A stretch of DNA of 35,146 nt, from contig CAZWES010000014.1 of the NCBI GenBank assembly GCA_964632395.1, forward strand, positions 1-35,146. Direction: 5' to 3'. Below, piece after piece: positions 30,532 through 35,146 of the stretch (position 1 is its first letter; every line of letters starts with the position of its first letter). The notes beneath the pieces are model-generated. The model searched no databases. It was not told the DNA's origin and saw only the letters and a program-made list of their open reading frames with translations. The DNA is from CAZWES01 sp964632395. GTDB lineage: Bacteria > Patescibacteriota > Gracilibacteria > Peribacterales > Peribacteraceae. A program made the translations under genes and the position numbers.

Positions 30532-30969
30532 ATGAATCTTCTCCACCATTTCCGGCAAAATAAATTCAAAATTCAAAATTCAAAATTCAAAATTGTTCGT
30601 AATTTTGCATTCTGCATTTTGAATTTTGCATTAATCTCAATGCTAGCTTCTGATCAGGCACTCGCCCAACGCCCAATCGAACTCCTCGAACCAATCGGCA
30701 ACACTACACAAATCATGGTGACAGGAAACCCACTCAGCGCTCTTAACCAGTATCTGCAGCCGTTCATGCCACTCATCATCGGAGCTTCTGCAGGACTCGC
30801 GGTTTTGATGATTATTCTTGGTGGATTTCAGATTATGCTCTCTGGTGGTGCGATTGCGCAGAGTGCGGGCAAGGATAGGATACTTGCAGCACTACTCGGG
30901 CTTTCGCTTCTTGTTTTCTCCGCCGTTATTCTTTACATGCTTAATTCTAACTTCTTCGTTCTAACATGA
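30532..30969 (+). CDS. TrbC/VirB2-like membrane protein 1
   Basis: The 145-residue protein has an unusual N-terminus (KFKIQNSKFKIVRNFAFCILNFALISML) that includes the hydrophobic core of a signal peptide, probably cleaved after DQALAQ (about residue 46). Two transmembrane helices follow (about 80-105 and 118-140), separated by a short polar loop SGGAIAQSAGKDRIL. This two-helix layout with a short cytosolic loop is that of VirB2/TrbC pilins of type IV secretion systems. The signal peptide is encoded by an inverted pair of heptamer arrays (30562-30628). It overlaps the next gene by 4 nt (ATGA). Confidence 0.8.
   Translation: MNLLHHFRQNKFKIQNSKFKIVRNFAFCILNFALISMLASDQALAQRPIELLEPIGNTTQIMVTGNPLSALNQYLQPFMPLIIGASAGLAVLMIILGGFQIMLSGGAIAQSAGKDRILAALLGLSLLVFSAVILYMLNSNFFVLT
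30562..30628 (+). repeat. Inverted heptamer arrays inside a signal-peptide coding region
   Basis: AAATTCA is repeated four times plus AAATT (30562-30594), then 6 nt, then reverse-complement-type heptamers (AATTTTG, CATTCTG, CATTTTG, AATTTTG; 30601-30628). Both arms keep a 7-nt period. The arrays are translated as the n- and h-regions of VirB2-like protein 1. Confidence 0.85.
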
Positions 30970-31613
30970 TGGTCTCTATAGGGAAACAAAATAGGCAAAG
31001 TAATCGCAGAAAATTATCAATTATCAATTATCAATTTGCTGCATTACTTGCACTAATCTTGGGAATAATTCCGTTTCCCATCCTCGCCGCCGAACTCATG
31101 CATCCCCTTTGCTCCTTTCCAGGATGTGGATTAGCACCTGCAAACATCCTTGGCGGAGTTGCAATTCCGGAAGTTGCTAGAATCACACTCAATTCTGCAG
31201 CGGCACTTGCAGTTATCTTCGGTTTGGTTGGTGGTGCGCGTTATTTGATCTCAAGAGGAAAAGATGAAGAAGTAGAAAAGGGAAAGAATACGATTCTGTG
31301 GGCGCTCGGTGGAATGTTTTTGGCACTTGGTGCACACAGGATTGTAATGGCGGTGCTTTCGCAGAGTTATGTTGCTGTTGGTGTAGATCCGCTGTTTGAA
31401 TTCTTCAACGCTGTCATCGCTATAATGATGACTCTATTAAATGTAACATTCATGCTTATGGTCTTTTGGAGTGCCGGGTATATGGTGATGGCACGCGGGA
31501 AGGATGAGGATATGACAAAGGGGAGGAAGACATTGTTCTATGCAATTCTTGGCGCTGTTGCAATTAACATAATTCCGTATCTTGTTCGCGCTGTTATTCT
31601 CATCAATCCATGA
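30966..31613 (+). CDS. VirB2-like membrane protein 2, duplicated
   Basis: The 215-residue protein has a signal-like first hydrophobic segment (about 24-41, FAALLALILGIIPFPILA). Two related VirB2-like modules follow: GLVGGARYLISRGKDEEVEKGKNTILWALGGMFLALG (about 86-122) and FWSAGYMVMARGKDEDMTKGRKTLFYAILGAVAINI (about 168-203). Both have helix, RGKDE loop, K-G-(K/R) and helix, so the gene arose by internal duplication. A Cys pair (CSFPGC) lies after the signal segment. The n-region (RKLSIINYQF) is encoded by an AATTATC heptamer array. ATGA overlaps on both sides show tight coupling. Confidence 0.8.
   Translation: MMVSIGKQNRQSNRRKLSIINYQFAALLALILGIIPFPILAAELMHPLCSFPGCGLAPANILGGVAIPEVARITLNSAAALAVIFGLVGGARYLISRGKDEEVEKGKNTILWALGGMFLALGAHRIVMAVLSQSYVAVGVDPLFEFFNAVIAIMMTLLNVTFMLMVFWSAGYMVMARGKDEDMTKGRKTLFYAILGAVAINIIPYLVRAVILINP
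31012..31037 (+). repeat. AATTATC heptamer array within coding sequence
   Basis: Three exact AATTATC units (31012-31032) and a partial fourth, encoding part of the N-terminus of VirB2-like protein 2. No inverted partner was found nearby. Confidence 0.8.
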
Positions 31614-31978
31614 AGAATTTGATACTTCCAGACACGGCTAATGCAGCAGGTCTTGATGACGTAGGTGCGGGCACTGCAAACTCCATCTGGTCGCAGGCAT
31701 GTGAGATGCTCCCCTACTGCGGGCAGGGTGCGCAGGGGTTAGAGATTATTACAGGGATTGTTGGGAATTTTATACTCTGGACGATCGGTCCGGCTGCAAT
31801 TCTGCTAATTCTCTACGCATCAATTCGCCTGATAACGTCAACTGGTAATGATGAGACTGTGCGAAAAGTGTGGAAGGAAATTATCTTCTATGCCATTTTA
31901 GGGCTTATATTAGCCATTTTGGCGGATGTCATCATCAACTGGATATACAATCTGATCACAGGGATTGTTTCGATGTAA
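31610..31978 (+). CDS. VirB2-like membrane protein 3
   Basis: The 122-residue protein has two transmembrane helices (about 49-73 and 88-112) with the loop STGNDETVRKVWKEI, closest to the VirB2/TrbC-type modules of protein 2 (RGKDE loop). The N-terminus carries a short ANAAG and a Cys pair (CEMLPYC), also like protein 2. No classical signal peptide precedes it. It is the last gene of the operon, overlapping gene 2 by ATGA, and is followed by a long palindrome (31984-32070). The three VirB2-like proteins may form one hetero-oligomeric membrane assembly. Confidence 0.8.
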   Translation: MKNLILPDTANAAGLDDVGAGTANSIWSQACEMLPYCGQGAQGLEIITGIVGNFILWTIGPAAILLILYASIRLITSTGNDETVRKVWKEIIFYAILGLILAILADVIINWIYNLITGIVSM

Positions 31979-31983
31979 TGCAG

Positions 31984-32070
31984 AAGGGCTAAAGCCCATT
32001 ATATGATAGATCGTTAACCCTGCGCTTAAGCGCAGGGTTAACGATCTCGTCCACTTGGGCTTCAGCCCTT
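31984..32070 (+). repeat. Nested palindrome with a perfect 38-nt core
   Basis: The outer arms 31984-31998 and 32056-32070 (AAGGGCT...AAGCCCA) match 14 of 15. The core 32009-32046 is a perfect palindrome with 19-nt arms and no spacer. It follows the operon stop by 6 nt and may end transcription, though no T-tract follows. Confidence 0.8.
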
Positions 32071-32105
32071 ATTTGGGTCACCAACATATGCTGTAACATA
32101 GGGTC

Positions 32106-33590
32106 ATGTTCTCGGTAGCATCTGATAACCCCTTCATCATCTTCCGCCATCTCCAAAAGATTGCACGTGATCGGCATGGAGAAGATCAGGTAATTGATCT
32201 CTCTCGTGGGGATCCAGGCTATGGTTTCGTTCCATCCGCGCATGGACGAATGTTTGCGAGTTACGTTCTTGAGCTTGATACCGCAATGAACGAGAGTGCG
32301 GATCAGAGGTTCCTCAAATTGAAGGAGAGTGATCTTGGAATGATAGAAGAACAAGTCAAAAACGTAACAGGTGAGATTTACCATCCGGCAGCAGCCGAAA
32401 CACGTCATACATTGCTTAAAAAATTCACCGACCACGCAATCAAGTCTGCAAGTGAGGAAGGGAAGCAATGGACTCAATTTGACGTGCTGCGCGGACTCTT
32501 TTCATTCTGCCCAATGAGCGGCGGTTCGTATCTTGATCCAAAAGGTCAGGAACTTTCCCGTGTGATAATTGCAAAATGGCATCGCGAGGAATATGGCGTT
32601 AAAGTGACGAGTGATGACCTTATTCTGACGAATGGTGTGAGTCACGGAATTGGTACGGTATTCAAAACGCTTGGTGAAGAGGGATGCGGATATCTTTCAA
32701 ACGGCGATAGTGTTGTCATAGGTTCACCTGTCTACGCTCCATATCTGAGCATTCTAAAAGAGCGTGGAATAGATGCTGTCACATTCAATATCGATCCGGT
32801 CAGTGGAGAGATTTCAGACCTCCCTGATATTTCTTCCTCAAACGTGAAAGCATTGATACTGATCGACCCAAATAATCCAACAGGATTCTCACTTTCTGAA
32901 TCTGATCTTGAGAAGCTTGCAGGATTTGCGAGGAAACACGACCTCCTTATCATCACCGACGAAGTCTATTACTCGTTCTTCCCAAGGAAGAAGACGATGC
33001 TGCATTTTGCACCCGAGCGGACGATCTGCCTGAACTCACGGTCAAAAATTGAACGCAGCACAGGCTTACGCTTTGGAGAAATCATCACACTGCCCGAAGG
33101 CAGAAAGTGGATGGCATCCAAGTTTGGGGTTGATGGTATTGATGGACTTGAACAGCTTCTGATTTACTCAAAAGCGCCCGGGAGAGCAGGTGGGCAGTTC
33201 CAGCATACAACTTTCGTGCCGGGACCTGCACAGCTCATGGGCATCTCTCATCTTGTTTTGGGTAGTGATGAGCGCGAGTCATACAAGTCAGATCTTGCAG
33301 AAAATGGAAGGATTTTTGCAGAGGAGCTTGAACTTTCTCACAAAGGAAATCTCTACTACACACTTTTTGACCTCAACTCTTTATCCGGATGTGCAACTCA
33401 AAATATGCCCGTTAAGGAGAAGTTGATAAAGCTTGCGGAAGAAGGGGTCATATTTCTACCCGCATACCAATTCTTTGCAGAATCAGAAAGAAGTGATGAA
33501 CATCTTTCATTTGTTCGCGCTTCAGTTGTTAATACAACTCCGGAAAAACTGAAGATTGCAGCTGAAAGGACAAGGTCCGTCTTATGCTAG
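32106..33590 (+). CDS. PLP-dependent aminotransferase, aspartate 4-decarboxylase-like
   Basis: The 494-residue protein is a fold-type I class I/II aminotransferase. Motifs: DLSRGDPGYG near the N-terminus, DPNNPTG (254-260), DEVYYSFF (Asp285 and Tyr288 contact PLP), SKIERSTGLRFG with Schiff-base Lys314 and the phosphate-contacting Arg322. It is about 100 residues longer than AspC, with an insertion near the N-terminus. This size and the DPNNPTGF/long-N-terminus layout recall aspartate 4-decarboxylase/AspD (about 530 residues), so either transamination or beta-decarboxylation of aspartate is possible. The ATG lies 6 nt after TAACAT, again a near-leaderless arrangement. The 3' end overlaps convergent frr by 4 nt. 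Confidence 0.85.
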   Translation: MFSVASDNPFIIFRHLQKIARDRHGEDQVIDLSRGDPGYGFVPSAHGRMFASYVLELDTAMNESADQRFLKLKESDLGMIEEQVKNVTGEIYHPAAAETRHTLLKKFTDHAIKSASEEGKQWTQFDVLRGLFSFCPMSGGSYLDPKGQELSRVIIAKWHREEYGVKVTSDDLILTNGVSHGIGTVFKTLGEEGCGYLSNGDSVVIGSPVYAPYLSILKERGIDAVTFNIDPVSGEISDLPDISSSNVKALILIDPNNPTGFSLSESDLEKLAGFARKHDLLIITDEVYYSFFPRKKTMLHFAPERTICLNSRSKIERSTGLRFGEIITLPEGRKWMASKFGVDGIDGLEQLLIYSKAPGRAGGQFQHTTFVPGPAQLMGISHLVLGSDERESYKSDLAENGRIFAEELELSHKGNLYYTLFDLNSLSGCATQNMPVKEKLIKLAEEGVIFLPAYQFFAESERSDEHLSFVRASVVNTTPEKLKIAAERTRSVLC

Positions 33591-34132
33591 ACCTGCATCA
33601 CATCCTCCTCCTTTTTATTCGCAATCTCCTCAATCTCTTTATTCGCAATATCAACTTCTTTTTGAACGGAATCCTCAAAGTCACGATGCTCATCTTCTGT
33701 ACGATCGGAATCTTTTTTCGCATTAGAATGAACTTCCTGTCTGTGTCTTCTAACCGAGACTCTTGCCTCCTCTGCAAGATCCTTAACTATCTTAACCATG
33801 TCGCGCCTCCGCTCCTCTGTCATCGGTGGCAGAACGATCCTGATCAAAGTTCCCTCATTAACAGGCATAGTCCCAAGATCGGCTTTTACAAGCGCTTTTT
33901 CCACATCACCAACAGTCGATTTATCCCATGGCTGAATGACTATCGTCTTTGCATCCTGCACGCTAATTCCAGCTACTGCTTTCAAGGGTTGCTGTTGTCC
34001 ATAAGCCTCCACTGTTACATTTTCAACAAGTGAAGCTGATGCACGACCTGTTTGGAGTTTTGCAAACTCTTCCTTGAGGTGAGAGATTGTTTTTTGAAGT
34101 TCGGATTTGAGTGACTGAATCTGCGCATCCAT
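33587..34132 (-). CDS. frr: Ribosome recycling factor
   Basis: The 181-residue protein, together with EF-G, splits post-termination ribosomes. The three-helix-bundle pattern is intact: KLQTGRASASLVENVTVEAYG (the conserved TGRA...L), the domain II strand region QPLKAVAGISVQDAKTIVIQPWD, IRIVLPPMTEERRRDMVKIVKDLAEEARVSVRRHRQEVHS and a C-terminal helix. Length is standard. In most bacteria frr directly follows pyrH; here a 256-base insertion with heptamer arrays lies between them (see 34141-34389). Confidence 0.97.
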   Translation of the reverse strand: MDAQIQSLKSELQKTISHLKEEFAKLQTGRASASLVENVTVEAYGQQQPLKAVAGISVQDAKTIVIQPWDKSTVGDVEKALVKADLGTMPVNEGTLIRIVLPPMTEERRRDMVKIVKDLAEEARVSVRRHRQEVHSNAKKDSDRTEDEHRDFEDSVQKEVDIANKEIEEIANKKEEDVMQV

Positions 34133-34140
34133 GGTATGAA

Positions 34141-34168
34141 GAGGATAGAGGATAGTGGATAGAGGATA
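34141..34168 (+). repeat. GAGGATA/GTGGATA heptamer array, left copy
   Basis: Four 7-nt units: GAGGATA, GAGGATA, GTGGATA, GAGGATA. Inverted relative to the array at 34362-34389. Confidence 0.9.
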
Positions 34169-34173
34169 GTTTT

Positions 34174-34359
34174 TTAAGATTTAAGATTTTTCTTGGCGGT
34201 GTTGATACTAGAAGTCAACATTTTTATAATTTCGTTGATGTTGGTGATTAGTTCCTTGGCTTTATTATCTATGAGGTGTTTTGTTTTATGCAATAGTCTT
34301 ATCCAATAACGACTTTCAAATGCTTTTTTCTGTAATGGTCCTTCTGATTGCATAAGCAC
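34174..34359 (-). pseudogene. Four-helix-bundle (23S rRNA IVP family) remnant
   Basis: The 61-residue frame matches the C-terminal half of the four-helix-bundle protein family found in 23S rRNA intervening sequences and as solo genes in CPR: ESRYWIRLLHKTKHLIDNKAKELITNINEIIKMLTSSINTAKKN corresponds to the family pattern (E-x-x-Y-W-L-x-L-L ... E-x-x-x-L-x-K-I-L-T-S-I-I-K-T). The first two helices, about 55 residues, are missing, and the cut falls near the right-hand heptamer array. It lies inside the pyrH-frr pair, framed by inverted arrays. It is probably a truncated mobile gene. Confidence 0.7.
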
Positions 34360-34361
34360 AT

Positions 34362-34389
34362 TATCCTCTATCCACTATCCTCTATCCAC
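34362..34389 (+). repeat. TATCCTC/TATCCAC heptamer array, right copy
   Basis: Four alternating 7-nt units, the reverse complement of the left array. The last unit reaches the first base of the pyrH stop codon (34389-34391). Confidence 0.9.
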
Positions 34390-35105
34390 TATTTTGACGA
34401 TACTTTTGTTCCAACTTTCTCCCCTCTCACAACCCTCATTAAATTCCCCTTTTCCGCAAAATTAAAAACAACAATACCTATCCCCTGCTCTCTACACAAG
34501 CTAAGCGCCGCCTGATCCATCACACCCAAACTCTTTTCGATTGCTTCCTGAAGAGTTACTTCATCATATTTTTTTGCATCCTTATTTTTCCTCGGATCTT
34601 TATCATAAACACCATCAACATTTGTTGCTTTTAAAATGACATCACAATTGAGTTCCAGAGCACGAAGTGCTGCTGCACTATCCGTCGTGAAATATGGATT
34701 CCCTGTTCCTCCGGCACAGATCACAATCCTCCCCTTCTCTAAGTGCCGCATAGCACGTCGGCGCAGGTAAGGTTCTGCAAGTTGTGGAACATCAATTGCA
34801 CTGCATACTCTGCAATACACACCATCACCTTCAATTGCAGCCTGAAGACCAACTGCATTCATAATAGTTGCCAGCATCCCCATAGCGTCACTTGCTGTGC
34901 GTTCAATTCCGGATTCCGCCTGATCGCGGAATCGCCAGATGTTGCCGCCTCCGATTGTGACCGCAATATCAATCTTCTCCTTTTCTTTAACTTCGATGAT
35001 TTCCTCTGCAATTCGATGGAGTGCTTCTTTTTCCAGTCCAAAGTCATTTGCTCCAGATAGGGATTCGCCGGAGAGCTTTAACATTATTCTTTTGTAGGAT
35101 GCCAT
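34389..35105 (-). CDS. pyrH: Uridylate (UMP) kinase
   Basis: The 238-residue hexameric enzyme of the amino-acid-kinase fold phosphorylates UMP to UDP. Motifs: KRIMLKLSGESLSG at the N-terminus, VTIGGGNIWRFRDQAESGIERTASDAMGMLATIMNA, VICAGGTGNPYFTTDSAAALRALEL, KATNVDGVYDKDPRKNKDAKKYDEV and VMDQAALSLCREQGI with VFNF. All catalytic segments are present. The start ATG lies 6 nt after TATACT with an extended TGC, suggesting a leaderless transcript; tsf and rpsB, its usual upstream partners, would lie beyond the window. Confidence 0.97.
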   Translation of the reverse strand: MASYKRIMLKLSGESLSGANDFGLEKEALHRIAEEIIEVKEKEKIDIAVTIGGGNIWRFRDQAESGIERTASDAMGMLATIMNAVGLQAAIEGDGVYCRVCSAIDVPQLAEPYLRRRAMRHLEKGRIVICAGGTGNPYFTTDSAAALRALELNCDVILKATNVDGVYDKDPRKNKDAKKYDEVTLQEAIEKSLGVMDQAALSLCREQGIGIVVFNFAEKGNLMRVVRGEKVGTKVSSK

Positions 35106-35111
35106 GGTTTG

Positions 35112-35120
35112 AGTATAGCA
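35112..35120 (-). promoter_or_regulatory. Extended -10 of pyrH, leaderless
   Basis: TGC followed by TATACT on the minus strand, 6 nt before the pyrH ATG; the -35 (CAATTT) is weak, as expected for an extended -10. Confidence 0.65.
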
Positions 35121-35126
35121 TGGTCT

Positions 35127-35146
35127 GTCGCAGAAAATTGTAAATT
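35127..35146 (+). repeat. Partial copy of the 9.25-9.48 kb repeat end motif
   Basis: GTCGCAGAAAATT (35127-35139) equals the reverse complement of the right end of the large palindromic element at 9472-9484. The window ends here, so only the edge of a possible second element is visible. Confidence 0.5.

Noticed and set aside
30562..31037. CRISPR array
   Set aside because: The repeats are contiguous heptamers without spacers and lie within coding sequence; no cas gene is present.
25146..31978. Complete type IV secretion system
   Set aside because: Only VirB2-like subunits are present; no VirB4, VirB6, VirB8-10 or VirD4 homologue is visible in the window.
34133..34391. Diversity-generating retroelement, suggested by the Avd-like four-helix-bundle remnant
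   Set aside because: No reverse transcriptase, template repeat or adenine-specific variable repeat is visible in the window.
1..35146. Recoded UGA (genetic code 25, as in Gracilibacteria/Absconditabacteria)
   Set aside because: Clear genes such as pgk, xer and yoeB end at TGA at the family C-terminus, and no conserved glycine is encoded by TGA.

Overview
The window looks like a chromosomal segment of a Candidate Phyla Radiation (Patescibacteria) bacterium, possibly near Peregrinibacteria/Peribacteria; the phylum assignment is inference. Supporting signs are dense, often overlapping genes, several very large proteins without recognisable function, TrbC/VirB2-like small membrane proteins in tandem, a membrane-anchored baseplate-J-like protein, a stand-alone riboflavin kinase domain, and housekeeping genes (pgk, tyrS, rplU, frr, pyrH) scattered among unknowns. 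UGA is a normal stop here. Shine-Dalgarno sites are rare. Instead, many genes carry an extended -10 (TGnTAnnAT) only 6-9 nt before the start codon, which points to leaderless transcripts.

Layout. 1-4.2 kb: an AbiEii-like fragment, then a minus-strand pair made of a small acidic helical protein and a 1106-aa leucine-rich-repeat protein. 4.3-4.8 kb: tRNA-Lys and a GIY-YIG nuclease with a structured leader. 4.8-9.2 kb: an LPXTG-type surface protein, pgk, a baseplate-J-like membrane protein and a DUF218 protein. 9.25-11.05 kb: a large palindromic repeat, a dif/lox-like recombination site, a single Xer-type recombinase and a YefM/YoeB toxin-antitoxin pair. 11.2-14.5 kb: a secreted matrixin-like protease, an HTH-receiver regulator, tyrS and a riboflavin kinase. 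14.5-21 kb: a pilin-like membrane protein, a ROK kinase, a decayed RAYT transposase with REP-like hairpins, an SLH-domain protein, a YibE/F protein and a ZIP transporter. 21-24.2 kb: DUF5320 and DUF134, rplU, three secreted arginine-rich proteins and tRNA-Val. 24.3-32 kb: a five-gene coupled operon with a 1790-aa HExxH protein and three VirB2-like proteins behind a near-consensus promoter. 32-35.1 kb: an AspD-like aminotransferase, frr, a four-helix-bundle remnant and pyrH.

The signals I rate highest are: (1) the 34-bp dif/lox-like site directly upstream of the xer gene; (2) a family of locus-specific heptamer tandem arrays, usually in inverted pairs, that frame a gene remnant between frr and pyrH and have become signal-peptide coding sequence in two VirB2-like genes; (3) the giant metallopeptidase-like/VirB2-like operon; (4) the secreted Cys/Arg-rich paralogue cluster; (5) the widespread leaderless promoter geometry.

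Cell-surface functions dominate: LPXTG, SLH, pilin-like, VirB2-like and secreted proteins. This fits an epibiotic lifestyle, but no host interaction is shown by the sequence itself.
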